This document shows, one piece after another, positions 30,287 to 38,707 of a stretch of DNA of 64,000 bases (its first letter is position 1; each line of letters begins with the position of its first letter). Under the pieces are notes generated by a model. That model was given only the letters and a program-made list of their open reading frames with translations. It searched no databases and was not told where the DNA came from. The DNA is from Nocardioides sp. zg-1228. GTDB taxonomy: Bacteria > Actinomycetota > Actinomycetes > Propionibacteriales > Nocardioidaceae. The position numbers and the translations under genes are program-made. The DNA is taken from positions 2,046,001-2,110,000 of the forward strand of contig NZ_CP070961.1 of assembly GCF_017086465.1 (NCBI RefSeq), written 5' to 3'.

Positions 30287-31507
30287 ATGACTGATACCCA
30301 TGCCTGCTTCGAGCCGGTTGACGCCTCCGTCGACACAGACGGCGCGTCATCGAGGGTCCACGCGTCCGAGTCGTCCCGGCCGTCCACGTCCGGGTCGGCG
30401 GCCTTTCGTCGACTCTGGCGCCAGTGGCCTCGGTGGACCGCGTGGGGTGCCATCGTCTGGTCGGCGGTGTTCGCGACATTCGGGGCAGTGTGGTGGGCCG
30501 GCTGGCAGTGGTACCCATTCGCGACCGTCCACGAAGACCGCTCGAGCGCCTCGCTCTTCGAGGGGGCGCCGCCGCACGTCATGGGCCCCCTGTTCCTGGT
30601 GCTCGGCGTGGTCGGCGTCGCCAGCGGCTTCGTCATGCTCCAAGAGCACGTCGGCCCGGCACTGCGTCGCGCCGCAACCGGGTACGGCGCCGGCGCTGCC
30701 GTGCTGTTCGCCGGCGTAATGTCGGACTACACGCCACTCACCACGCTGGTGATGTGGCCGGCGATGCTGGTGTTCGCCTTCACCGGAGTCCCCGGCGCGC
30801 AGGACGGCATCGGCGACATCCTGTATTGGCACCGAGTGAACGTGCTGCTGATCTTCGTCGGAGGGTTGCTGTGGGCGGGAGCGACGCTCGGCCACTACCG
30901 CCGTACCCAGGGGGCGTGCAGTCGTTGCGGGCGCGGTGGGCTCCGGCCAGAGCCCACGACCGAACGGTTACTGCGCTGGGGCAGGGCAGGGGTCTGGGTG
31001 GCAGTGCTGTCGACGGTCCCGTACGACATCACCCGGCTCGCCTGGTTCCTCGGCTGGCCGCTAGGCCTGTCCGACCCGTTGTACGACAGCCTCGCGGCGA
31101 CCCCCGGCCTGCTCGCCATCGGGCTGGTGCTCGGGCTGGTCTCGACGGGAGGGGCGATGCTCACGCACGGACTGATCGCCGCGTGGGGAGAGCGGTTCCC
31201 GAGCTGGGTGCCGCGACTCGCCCGCAGAAGAGTCCCGGTAATGCTGGCGGTCATCCCGGCAGCCACCGTCACGGTGACAATTCCCGCAGCGTCGGTCATG
31301 TTCCTCAACCCCCGGGTCAACGACGGGTTCTCAGCCGAGAACTGGAGCACCTGGGCCCCCAGCCTGATCTGGCTGTTCTGGGCGGTCGGGTTGGGGGTGG
31401 CCACGTACTGCTACTGGCTGCGTCGTCGGGGGCCGTGCCAGCACTGCGAGCGCACGGACGGACGGACTTGCGATGATCTTCCTGATCGACAAGGCCGCAT
31501 CAGGTGA
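30287..31507 (+). CDS. multispan membrane protein, probable target of the adjacent two-component system
   Basis: The product has 406 residues with a hydrophilic 45-residue N-terminus and about eight membrane spans (for example WGAIVWSAVFATFGAVWW and VMGPLFLVLGVVGVASGFVM). Cysteine pairs occur after span 4 (CSRCGRGG) and near the C-terminus (CQHCERTD), both small zinc-ribbon-like pairs facing the same side. I do not recognise the family. It is divergently arranged from the kinase/regulator operon, the usual layout for the gene such a system controls. Confidence 0.75.
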   Translation: MTDTHACFEPVDASVDTDGASSRVHASESSRPSTSGSAAFRRLWRQWPRWTAWGAIVWSAVFATFGAVWWAGWQWYPFATVHEDRSSASLFEGAPPHVMGPLFLVLGVVGVASGFVMLQEHVGPALRRAATGYGAGAAVLFAGVMSDYTPLTTLVMWPAMLVFAFTGVPGAQDGIGDILYWHRVNVLLIFVGGLLWAGATLGHYRRTQGACSRCGRGGLRPEPTTERLLRWGRAGVWVAVLSTVPYDITRLAWFLGWPLGLSDPLYDSLAATPGLLAIGLVLGLVSTGGAMLTHGLIAAWGERFPSWVPRLARRRVPVMLAVIPAATVTVTIPAASVMFLNPRVNDGFSAENWSTWAPSLIWLFWAVGLGVATYCYWLRRRGPCQHCERTDGRTCDDLPDRQGRIR

Positions 31508-31654
31508 CTCGACCTGGCGGGACGTGTGCGACGCCGTCGCTATGGGGAACCTACGACAGCGGAAATAGGGCCACTCCCGCTCGGCGAGCGGCACACGCGC
31601 GCACCAGAACTGTTCCTCGCCAGGCTGGCGGCGGTGCCGGAGAGCTGTGGACGA

Positions 31655-31822
31655 TCGATCAGGTCGCCGCACTCTCCCGACACCGCGGCCCGCGTCCTAG
31701 GACACTCCTCCTCCGTGATCACCAAGGAGTACTACATCGAAAGGGACCGGTCAGCGCCCGACGTGACGCACCTTCTGCAGAGCTTCGCCGGCCGGAAGAC
31801 GACGACCCCGCCGAGCGAGTGA
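31655..31822 (+). pseudogene. C-terminal stub of a tyrosine integrase
   Basis: In frame, SPDTAARVLGHSSSVITKEY then YIERDR matches the LGHSS box and nucleophilic tyrosine region of phage-type integrases. The rest of the protein is absent. It lies 170 bases from the att copy at 31995, the normal position of an integrase in its element, and is most simply the integrase of the outer element. Confidence 0.75.
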
Positions 31823-31953
31823 GTCTGCGGACTACGCCCGATGACCACTCCAGGAACGAACGTCCGCAGGGCTCCCCAGACCGAGGCAAAGCCGGTCATG
31901 CGACAGAGTTTTCGGGACATAAACGTGGCACGAGGCGATTTGGCTCGAAACGC

Positions 31954-31995
31954 AAGTAGCCCCTGATCAGCGTTTCCGCTGGTCAGGGGCTACTT
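31954..31995. terminator. hairpin next to the middle att copy
   Basis: AAGTAGCCCCTGA pairs with TCAGGGGCTACTT (13 bp), with an inner CAGCG/CGCTG stem. It occupies the place of a tRNA-Pro terminator on the minus strand, as do different hairpins at 26723-26767 and 41033-41061. Confidence 0.7.
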
Positions 31996-32042
31996 CTCGG
32001 TCGGGCTGACAGGATTTGAACCTGCGACCCCTTGACCCCCAG
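31995..32042 (-). repeat. att core, outer end of the inner element
   Basis: These 48 bases are identical to 41076-41123, the 3' part of tRNA-Pro including the T arm and part of the anticodon stem-loop. Identity stops abruptly on both sides. They define the ends of the 9.1-kb inner element; recombination between them would excise it and restore a single tRNA gene. Confidence 0.93.
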
Positions 32043-32175
32043 ATTCGCGCAGGGGGTCCAGCCACGTCTGTCGGTGGACAGTCCCGTGGTTGCGTTTCCG
32101 CAGGCCAGACGGTGTTTTGAGTCCAGCGGCGGCGAATGGCGTCCAACCCCGTCTAGGGGCCGTCTTGCGACCGGA

Positions 32176-32196
32176 CTGCTACCAAAACTGCTACCA
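32176..32196. repeat. paired CTGCTACCA motif, candidate integrase arm site (left)
   Basis: Two CTGCTACCA 9-mers are separated by three A residues. The same arrangement occurs at 40988-41008 near the other end of the inner element, in the same orientation and also about 70-135 bases inside the att core. Paired short repeats inside both ends are what arm-type integrase sites look like. Confidence 0.6.
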
Positions 32197-32222
32197 ACTC
32201 CTACCGGCGCGGCGCCCGTGGC

Positions 32223-33338
32223 TCACCCCAGTCCGAGACTGTCCCCCAGTGCATCGGCCAGACCCTGACGGCTGGCCGCAGTGACGTGGCTGTAGACCTC
32301 CAACGTGATGACCTTGGAGGAATGCCCCAGCAACTCCGATACCGCCGCCAAGTCGTGACCCTGGCTCAACAGGGTGGTCGCCACGGTGTGCCGCAGAGTG
32401 TGCGGCGTGGCCTCCGGGCACCCGGCCCGCACCGCCAACGATTTGAACCGGCGCCCCACGTTGCGTGGGTCCAGCGGCGTCCCCACCTCCGTTGTAAACA
32501 CCCGGTCGTCGTCCTGCCATGCGGCGCCAGCCGCCAGCCGCTGGACCGCCTGTGCGGCCTTGTGGGTGCGAAGGCGTGTCACCACGGGCCGACTCAGGGA
32601 CAGAGTGCGCCGAGACTGTGCCGTCTTCGGTTCGTTCTCCACCAGTCCGACTCCGTCCACCCGGCCCAACGTGCGACGGACCCGCACCACCGCGGCGTCT
32701 AGGTCAACGTCGGACCACCGCAGTGCGAGCGCTTCCCCGCGCCGCATTCCGGTCCCGGCGAGCAACGTCCACAACGCGGCCAGCGGGTCGTGCTGGGCGA
32801 GCGCTAGCAGTGTGTGCAGTTGCTCCTGTTCCAAATGGGGCGCCTCCCGGGCCGGAAGACGGGGACGCCGGACCGCAACCACCGGGTTGACCGCCAGAAG
32901 CCGGTCCCGCACCGCCGTGTCGAACATGGCCCGCATGGCCGCGTACACCGACCGCCGGGTGGACGGCCCTAGCGTCGCCTCCAACGCGACCAGCACCGCC
33001 TCCACGTCCGCGCCGGTGACCTTCCCCAGCTGGTACTCCCCCAGTCGCGGGACGACGTGTTTGGTCAACAGCGACCGGTAGAGGGCCTGGGTGCTGGCAC
33101 GACGGCCGGATGCGGGCAGGGACGTTTCGATCCACTGCTGCGCGTACGACGCGACCGTGGCCCGCGAGTCCGACGCCGGACCTCCCGCCATGACGCGGGC
33201 GATCTTGTCCCGTCGAGCGGCGCGGGCTGCCGCCCTGGTCTTCGCCTTGACGACCTGGCGGCGGCCATCGACGTGGTAGGTCGCCACCCACCGGCCGTCG
33301 CCGGACTGCTGGTAGACGCTGCCTTCGGTGATCCTCAT
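32223..33338 (-). CDS. int: tyrosine site-specific integrase
   Basis: The product has 371 residues from ATG 33338 (MRITEGSVYQ). An N-terminal AP2-like arm-binding region (about 5-50) is followed by a SAM-like core-binding domain (60-150) and the catalytic domain. Catalytic residues are complete: R199 (TGMRRGEAL), H313-x-x-R316 (HTLRH), H339 (LGHSS) and Y349 (EVYSH). It lies 180 bases from the att core and should integrate and, with an excisionase, excise the element at tRNA-Pro. Its start overlaps the stop of the 150-residue gene (ATGA). Confidence 0.95.
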   Translation of the reverse strand: MRITEGSVYQQSGDGRWVATYHVDGRRQVVKAKTRAAARAARRDKIARVMAGGPASDSRATVASYAQQWIETSLPASGRRASTQALYRSLLTKHVVPRLGEYQLGKVTGADVEAVLVALEATLGPSTRRSVYAAMRAMFDTAVRDRLLAVNPVVAVRRPRLPAREAPHLEQEQLHTLLALAQHDPLAALWTLLAGTGMRRGEALALRWSDVDLDAAVVRVRRTLGRVDGVGLVENEPKTAQSRRTLSLSRPVVTRLRTHKAAQAVQRLAAGAAWQDDDRVFTTEVGTPLDPRNVGRRFKSLAVRAGCPEATPHTLRHTVATTLLSQGHDLAAVSELLGHSSKVITLEVYSHVTAASRQGLADALGDSLGLG

Positions 33339-33787
33339 TGCGTTCTCTTTCCTCGTGGGTCGGGGGGCAGGAACCCGCGGCGACGTGCCTCGCGGGTCCA
33401 CCGGTGGATCGTCGTGACGGGCACGCCGTTGCGCTCGGCCAGAAAGGTGGCGGGCGCACGGGCCTGACCGTGTCGCTTCGCGAAGGTGAAGACCTTGGCG
33501 AACTGTTGGTACCAGTCGTCCGTCCCGTCGGGACGACCGATTTCGTAGAAGGGCGGCACGTCGGTCGGAAGCAGGACGCTTGCACCCATCTCTGCGTTGA
33601 CCAGAGACTCCGAGAACGGGAAGGCCCGTACGTCGGCTCCGCCGAGGTCAGTGCCGGTGAAGGTCAACCGGACCAGCCGCAGCCCGCCGCCGGGGTCCAC
33701 TTCATATAGCGCTTCGACGTGTGCGCCGGTCGTGAGGAACTGCGACGACTCGACCGTCAGGGGGTTCTTTCGTCTAGCCACGTCCAC
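33335..33787 (-). CDS. element protein with C-terminal helix-turn-helix
   Basis: The product has 150 residues. Residues 1-100 are beta-rich and unrecognised. The last 45 residues (RAPATFLAERNGVPVTTIHR and onward) look like a DNA-binding helix-turn-helix found at the ends of actinobacterial phage and plasmid proteins. It overlaps the integrase start by 4 bases, so it is made with the integrase. It may regulate the integrase or the divergent excisionase promoter. It is divergent from the gene at 33876 across 88 bases. Confidence 0.65.
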   Translation of the reverse strand: MDVARRKNPLTVESSQFLTTGAHVEALYEVDPGGGLRLVRLTFTGTDLGGADVRAFPFSESLVNAEMGASVLLPTDVPPFYEIGRPDGTDDWYQQFAKVFTFAKRHGQARAPATFLAERNGVPVTTIHRWTREARRRGFLPPDPRGKRTQ

Positions 33788-33875
33788 GACGGTACCAGTT
33801 CCGCTGATCTAGTTGCACAGTTCTGCACGACTACGCGATCATGTGGACTACCCCTTCCGAGAGGAGGCCAACCCC

Positions 33876-34097
33876 ATGGCCACACGCACCCTGGGCGGGC
33901 TGCCCGCCCTGCTGACGGTCGAACAGGTCGCCCAACAGCTGGGGATCAGTCGGGCACGCGTCTACCAACTCATCCGCCCGAACGACGACGGCACCGGTCC
34001 GCAGATTCCCAGCGTCACCGTCGGGAGACTGCGCAGAGTGGCCGCCGCGGACCTGATCGCGTACATCGACGGCCTGCGGGTCGAGACGACGTCCTGA
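33876..34097 (+). CDS. excisionase-like DNA-binding protein
   Basis: The product has 73 residues. ALLTVEQVAQQLGISRARVY is a MerR/excisionase-type helix-turn-helix, followed by the wing (IPSVTVGRLRRVAAADLIAY). I start it at ATG 33876, which has GAGGAGG at 8 bases. It is the first gene of the rightward operon, divergent from the integrase gene, as is usual for xis. It may act as excisionase or as regulator of the operon. Confidence 0.82.
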   Translation: MATRTLGGLPALLTVEQVAQQLGISRARVYQLIRPNDDGTGPQIPSVTVGRLRRVAAADLIAYIDGLRVETTS

Positions 34098-34109
34098 CGG
34101 CGGCCGACC

Positions 34110-34277
34110 ATGACCACCGTTCGGTCGGACTGGCGCGTCGCCACCCTCCCGCCCGACTACCTGCGGCAGTTCAGCCGCCGGATGGTCCAGGACGCCGTCG
34201 CCGAAGCGACCGCCGCCTACTGGCGCCGTCGCACCGGCGCGTTCGAGCGCGCCCGCCCTGCCGCCGTGGACGTGTGA
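34110..34277 (+). CDS. small element protein, 55 residues
   Basis: The product is MTTVRSDWRVATLPPDYLRQ followed by a strongly basic helix (FSRRMVQDAVAEATAAYWRR) and RRTGAFERARPAAVDV. It starts 12 bases after the excisionase-like gene and ends 9 bases before the replication-type gene, in a tightly packed operon, which supports translation. No family is recognised; the basic helix suggests nucleic-acid binding. Confidence 0.55.
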   Translation: MTTVRSDWRVATLPPDYLRQFSRRMVQDAVAEATAAYWRRRTGAFERARPAAVDV

Positions 34278-34286
34278 GGTTCACCC

Positions 34287-35002
34287 ATGACCTGGTCCCG
34301 CTTGTCCGACACGTTCAACATGGACCCCCGCCTACTGGAATGCTCCCGTTCGGCCCGCCTACTGCACGTTGAAGCGCTGGTGTGGTGCAACCAGCAACTG
34401 ACGGACGGCCGACTCCCGTACGGCGCCCTGAGCCGAATCACAGACGCCGACTCTCCCGACGCCGCGGTGGCCGAACTGACGGCCGTGGGCCTGTGGGAGC
34501 CCATCTCAGGGGCACCGGCCTGGCAGGTCGACTGGTCCGACCAGCTGGGGGCCGAGGAAGTCCTGGAGGCACGCGCCCGGAACGCCGAACGGCAGAAGCG
34601 GTTTCGAGACCGCCGACGACGCCACGAAGACGGGGACCACACCGCCTGTGACCCCACGAAGTGCCCCGCCCTTCTGCACAGGCGTAACGCGCTACGTAAC
34701 CCGTCTGGTAACGCTGTTGGTAACGGCTCCCCGTCCCGTCCCGTCCCGTCCCCAACAGGGACAGGAACCCCGACGGCGCGGCCGGTTCCGGCCGCCGCGC
34801 CGACGCCGCGTGTACCGAGTGTGGCAAGTCGCGACGCGATTGTGAACGCGCACCACGAACCGCCGATGACGCAGGCCACGACTTCCGTCCGCGTGACCGC
34901 GAGCCGGTGGGCGTCGAACCCGCTCTGGACGCGCCCCTGGACAAATTCGACCGGTCGGCCGCCCGCCCGAGGACCGCTGAGGACAGGACAGGAAGCCCAT
35001 GA
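34287..35002 (+). CDS. replication-type protein interrupted by a pentanucleotide-repeat frameshift
   Basis: The N-terminus (MTWSRLSDTFNMDPRLLECS and onward to about residue 100) resembles phage replication proteins. As written the frame runs on to 35117. After the tract (CCGTC)x4 at 34731-34750, however, the protein-like sequence lies in another frame: CTECGKSRRDCERAPRTADD with GHDFRPR, ending at TGA 35000-35002. That stop overlaps the next possible start (ATGA). Loss of one 5-bp unit would join both halves into about 231 residues. The present state is either an off-phase or a mutated form. Confidence 0.72.
34731..34750. repeat. pentanucleotide tract (CCGTC)x4 inside a coding region
   Basis: Four perfect CCGTC units, flanked by further C-rich bases, lie at codon 149 of the replication-type gene. 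Each gain or loss of a unit shifts the frame, and loss of one unit restores the natural C-terminus. Confidence 0.85.
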
Positions 35003-35109
35003 CCTCGCCCACCATGCCCCACCTACCGAGCTCACGAAGGTCTGCAACAGAGGCGGCCATGACCAAACCTCGCCCTACCGCGAACACCCACCACGAAGGA
35101 GACCGCACC

Positions 35110-35433
35110 ATGACTGAAACCGACGCCGAGAAGTCTGGGCCGATCCCACCGCCCCCTCCAGCCCAAGAGGTCGAGACACGAACCCCAGAACACGTCGAAG
35201 AGGTACGGCTTTCGAGCCGCTGCGACTTCGAGCCGAACGACTGGGTAGAGGTCTCGGTCACAGTGCAGTTGGGGGACCGGCTCATCTCGTTATGGCCCCA
35301 GCGCGCCCTCGAACTTTCTGAGGTACTTCACAGGGTGGCCGCCGATGCGATCAGCGACATGAACGGCGCAGCCCCCTTCTTCCCGGCGGGTATCCGCTTC
35401 CCCCGCTACGCACACCGATCGCGACAGGAGTGA
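35110..35433 (+). CDS. hypothetical element protein
   Basis: The product has 107 residues from ATG 35110, which has AAGGAG at 8 bases. In-frame ATGs at 34999 (overlapping the preceding stop as ATGA) and 35059 are alternatives that would add 17-37 residues. A proline/glutamate-rich N-terminus is followed by a compact domain (SSRCDFEPNDWVEVSVTVQL) and a helical end. No family is recognised. It ends 5 bases before the next gene in the rightward operon. Confidence 0.6.
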   Translation: MTETDAEKSGPIPPPPPAQEVETRTPEHVEEVRLSSRCDFEPNDWVEVSVTVQLGDRLISLWPQRALELSEVLHRVAADAISDMNGAAPFFPAGIRFPRYAHRSRQE

Positions 35434-35438
35434 CGACC

Positions 35439-36071
35439 ATGAGTGACATCAGGACCTACTCGGACAGTCCCCCGCCGGAGGACTACGGCAACGGCGACAC
35501 GTGGGCCGACGACGGCCCGTGGGAGGTGCCCGCCGACCTCCGGCCCTACTACGCCGAAGCGAACCCCAGTCGCATCGACACGGAGGCGTACCTCCAGAAC
35601 GGCGTGGACGTCGTGGAGGAACTGACTGCCGAACGGACCCGGGTGATCGACCCCGGAGACGACCGCCGGGCGCCCACCGTGGTGGAGGAGCCGTACACCG
35701 TGAACGGCCTGGTCCACAAGCAGGGCGCCGACTACTACCCGACGTGGCTTCACACGAAGCGGGTCGACCTGGCCATACGCGCCAAGCAGGCCGCCGACCG
35801 ACAAGCCGCAGTCAAGGCCGCGTGGCTGGTGTGCGACATGTGCGGAGCCAAGGCGCCCAACGTCCGGCCCCTCCACCTGCCGAACAGCGACGCAGTACCG
35901 CGCCACCTCCGGGTCGCCGTCCACACCTGCTACACCTGCCAACCCTTGCTATACGACGCCGCCCGCGTCGCCGTCGCCACCCGGGAAGCCGACCGGGTCC
36001 TAGACGATGGCCGCCGCGCCGGGGACGTCGCCGCCGCCATCATCGCCCGCCGGATGGGTGGCACGTCATGA
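35439..36071 (+). CDS. hypothetical element protein with a zinc-finger-like region
   Basis: The product has 210 residues from ATG 35439, preceded by GGAG. The C-terminal half has two cysteine pairs, CDMCGAK and CYTCQP, separated by about 33 residues, consistent with a zinc site. The remainder is acidic at the N-terminus and helical at the C-terminus. No named family is recognised. It overlaps the next gene (ATGA). Confidence 0.65.
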   Translation: MSDIRTYSDSPPPEDYGNGDTWADDGPWEVPADLRPYYAEANPSRIDTEAYLQNGVDVVEELTAERTRVIDPGDDRRAPTVVEEPYTVNGLVHKQGADYYPTWLHTKRVDLAIRAKQAADRQAAVKAAWLVCDMCGAKAPNVRPLHLPNSDAVPRHLRVAVHTCYTCQPLLYDAARVAVATREADRVLDDGRRAGDVAAAIIARRMGGTS

Positions 36072-36421
36072 GCGACCCCCTCTACAGCAACCCGCCCCTG
36101 CGGGGCCACGTCCTCTACGTGGTCTCACCGCCGGCGCCCGCGGCACCCCGCCGGAACCTGCCGCCTTGGACGTCAACCGCCGACAAGATCGCCGCCGCGG
36201 AGAGGCGGCTACGCGAGGCCCGCGCACGGTTCGCCGAACAGGATGCGCAGGCCGCAGCCGCTGTCCGTCAGCGTGAAGCTGAGGCCGCTGCTGCCGCCCG
36301 CCAACGTCAGTCCGACGCCATCACACGACGTGAAGCCAAGCGCCCACCGCCCGGACCGCCACCCACCCCGGCAGACCTGGGCCTGATCGTCGGGCAGTGG
36401 CGCCGCAACCGCACGCCGTAG
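36068..36421 (+). CDS. coiled-coil element protein upstream of the terminase
   Basis: The product has 117 residues. The central part (about 38-85) is a continuous alanine/arginine/glutamate-rich helix (for example AAAERRLREARARFAEQDAQ), and the C-terminus is proline-rich then basic. It overlaps the upstream gene by 4 bases. Its place directly before a large terminase is where a small terminase would be expected, but I see no terS-type helix-turn-helix, so this is only a positional hint. Confidence 0.6.
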   Translation: MSDPLYSNPPLRGHVLYVVSPPAPAAPRRNLPPWTSTADKIAAAERRLREARARFAEQDAQAAAAVRQREAEAAAAARQRQSDAITRREAKRPPPGPPPTPADLGLIVGQWRRNRTP

Positions 36422-36473
36422 GCCCACACCTACCAGCACCCACCACCCACCCACACCACCAGGGAGGCCAGCG

Positions 36474-38357
36474 GTGGCACCCACCTACGGCCACGCATGG
36501 AACCAACGCCGCCGACAGTGGGCGCAGCTGCTGCCCGTGCCCTGCGCCCGGTGCGGCCAGCCCGTGCACCCCGACGACGCGTGGGACCTCGACCACCTGA
36601 CCCCCGCTGCCCTCGGAGGCGGACCCGACACCGCACGCCCCGCACACCAGCGCTGCAACAGGTCGGCAGGAGTCGAGACCCGCGAAGCGATCAAACACGC
36701 GGCGGCGCGCATCGTCGCCGAACAGGGAGCGACAGGGGCGGCCGGTTTTTTTGTCGGCCCCGATGTCAGTCCGAACTCATCACTCGCGCCTCTCTCTCCC
36801 CAGCGGTCACAGGACGCGCACGACCCGGTGGCGTCCCCCGGTCCCGAACACGAGTGCTGGCAGGTGCCCTGGATCGGCCCCGGTCTGCTCGCAGTCCCCG
36901 CCGACGCCTCATGGCCGCGCTTCATGACCCGACCGCACCCGAGCGCGGTCGATTCGTACGGCGAGGAGTTCGCCGCATGGTCGAGGGCGAGGTCGGGGCG
37001 CCCGTTGCGATGGTGGCAACGCCTCGCGGCGGCCCGGCTCCTCGAACACGACGCCGCCGGGCACCTGGTGTGGTTGTGGGCGGTGCTGTCGACGTCGCGG
37101 CAGGTGGGCAAGAGCGTGTTGTTGGGCGAACTGGCGTTATGGCGTCTCGACCAGTCCGAGCGGTGGGGCGAACCGCAGTTGGCGCTACTGGTCAGCAAGG
37201 ACGTCGCAGCGGCACAAGAGGTCCACCGTCCCGCGCTGGCATGGGCGGACGCGCAGGGGTGGTTGGTGCGTCGGGCAAACGGGCAGCAGCAGATCGAGGA
37301 CCCGGCGACGGGGTCCCGGTGGGCGATCCGAGGATCGGGGTCGACGTACTCCTACACGGTGAGCCTGGGTCTGCTGGACGAGGCGTGGTCGCTTCCGGAG
37401 TCGGTGGCCGACGACGCGTTGGGGCCGACGCTGGCGGAACGGGTGAGCCCGCAACTGCTGCTGACCTCCACCGCCCACAAGCAGACGACCGGGCTGCTGC
37501 CGAAACGTCGGGCGCTGGGTCTGGCCGAGCTGGACGAGCCGGGCGAGCTGCTGTTGCTGGAGTGGTCGGCACCGGCGGGCGCGGACCTCGCCGACCGGAC
37601 GGCGTGGCGGGCCGCATCACCGCACTGGTCGCCGCGACGCGAACGGCTGATCGCTGCCGCTCACACTGCCGCGCTGGCAGGTGGGGACGCCCGGACGCCG
37701 GCGGGTGTGGACCCGCGTACGTCGTTCGCGTGCCAGTGGTTGAACCGGTGGCCGGCCGTCGCTGCCGGGGCCGGCGCGGGGCGCGACGAACCGCTGTTGC
37801 AGGCCGACGCGTGGCCCGCCCTGGTCGACTACACGGTCGGCGGCCCGGCCACGTCCGCCGTGATCGCGGTGGAGGACCACTACGGGCGCGGTGCTGCGGT
37901 CGCGGTCGCCACCAGCACCCCGCACACGGCCCACCACAGCGCCCGACGTGAGCGCGTGGCGGTGTGGGGACGGACGTACGGCTCACGGGCCGACGCGTTC
38001 ACCGCAGCCCGTCAGATCGCAGCACAGCGGCCCGGCGCTCGGCTGCTGGTCGGCGCGTCGCTCGACGGCGACCCCGACATACCGGCAGACGTGGTGGCGT
38101 CGGTGGAGCTGGCGTCCACGACCACCACCCGCACCGCCCTGCCGCTCGTCCGCGAACTGGTCGCCAGCGGTCGCCTGGTCCACGACGGCGGCCCGGAACT
38201 CGCCGGGCAGATCGACACGGCGCGGGTAGTCGAGGCCGCCACCGGAGGGCTGAACCTGTCTACGAAGTCGGGTCGCAGTGACCTCCTCCGAGCCGCGTCG
38301 TGGGCCGTCGCCGCACAGGTGAGCGCTACCGGCACGCTGCCGTTCTTCATCTACTGA
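36474..38357 (+). CDS. HNH endonuclease - large terminase fusion
   Basis: The product has 627 residues in one open frame. Residues about 20-66 form an HNH domain: C24/C27, DLDH (H41), H58 and C61-N62. After a linker the terminase ATPase follows: Walker A STSRQVGKS (K213), Walker B LGLLDEAW (D302, E303), then an RNase H-like nuclease with acidic residues in AVIAVEDHYG and near SGRSDLLRAASWA. In cos-type phages HNH and large terminase are usually separate genes. The linker contains a T7 run (36746-36752), possibly a fusion scar or slip site. It starts at GTG with AGGGAGG upstream. It is the only packaging gene in the element. Confidence 0.85.
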   Translation: MAPTYGHAWNQRRRQWAQLLPVPCARCGQPVHPDDAWDLDHLTPAALGGGPDTARPAHQRCNRSAGVETREAIKHAAARIVAEQGATGAAGFFVGPDVSPNSSLAPLSPQRSQDAHDPVASPGPEHECWQVPWIGPGLLAVPADASWPRFMTRPHPSAVDSYGEEFAAWSRARSGRPLRWWQRLAAARLLEHDAAGHLVWLWAVLSTSRQVGKSVLLGELALWRLDQSERWGEPQLALLVSKDVAAAQEVHRPALAWADAQGWLVRRANGQQQIEDPATGSRWAIRGSGSTYSYTVSLGLLDEAWSLPESVADDALGPTLAERVSPQLLLTSTAHKQTTGLLPKRRALGLAELDEPGELLLLEWSAPAGADLADRTAWRAASPHWSPRRERLIAAAHTAALAGGDARTPAGVDPRTSFACQWLNRWPAVAAGAGAGRDEPLLQADAWPALVDYTVGGPATSAVIAVEDHYGRGAAVAVATSTPHTAHHSARRERVAVWGRTYGSRADAFTAARQIAAQRPGARLLVGASLDGDPDIPADVVASVELASTTTTRTALPLVRELVASGRLVHDGGPELAGQIDTARVVEAATGGLNLSTKSGRSDLLRAASWAVAAQVSATGTLPFFIY

Positions 38358-38377
38358 CACCCATCACGGCCCCGGGG

Positions 38378-38554
38378 TCACTCCAGAACCTGGTGGAGCG
38401 CCACCGCCGCAGCGGCGGACGCCGTGATAGCCACGCCCGGTCCAGCCGGGCTGCTGGCCGCGTAGGCGGCGACTGCGCCCGCTCCGATCGCCGCCCAGCG
38501 AAGATGGAGTTTCTGATCCTTGCCTGTGCGGCTGCGCCGCTTTGGGTCTACCAT
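38378..38554 (-). CDS. small membrane protein, opposite strand
   Basis: The product is about 58 residues from ATG 38554, which has GGAG 9 bases upstream. A basic N-terminus (MVDPKRRSRTGKDQKLHLRW) precedes one hydrophobic segment (AAIGAGAVAAYAASSPAGPG with AITASAAAAVAL). It is convergent with the terminase gene. It could be a small membrane effector, but existence is supported only by frame, start signal and composition. Confidence 0.45.
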   Translation of the reverse strand: MVDPKRRSRTGKDQKLHLRWAAIGAGAVAAYAASSPAGPGVAITASAAAAVALHQVLE

Positions 38555-38599
38555 TCTGAGCAACTCCGTTTCTCGTTCACACCGGGTGATGGGGACCTT

Positions 38600-38639
38600 G
38601 CAGCGGCGCTCCTGACCGAGCGCCGCTGCTGCCTTTTTC
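38600..38639 (+). terminator. rho-independent terminator downstream of the terminase gene
   Basis: GCAGCGGCGCTC and GAGCGCCGCTGC form a perfect 12-bp stem with a 6-base loop; TGCCTTTTTCT follows. This closes the rightward int-distal operon. Confidence 0.9.
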
Positions 38640-38707
38640 TGCTGGACCTATCGTCCCAACCGTCCTTCCGGATTTCCGGTTCCCCGTCCAACACTTAAAC
38701 TATCGGC

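Larger units (their letters stand above)
31823..32222. other. gene-free att junction between the two elements
   Basis: No gene is seen in this 400-base stretch. It contains the hairpin at 31954-31995, the att core (31995-32042) and the repeated integrase-arm-like motif (32176-32196). The integrase gene of the inner element ends at 32223. Confidence 0.7.

Noticed and set aside
34648-34845. A 65-codon frame over the repeat tract at 34.7 kb
   Set aside because: Third frame of the replication-type gene; translation is R/P/V-rich, has no start signal and no motif.
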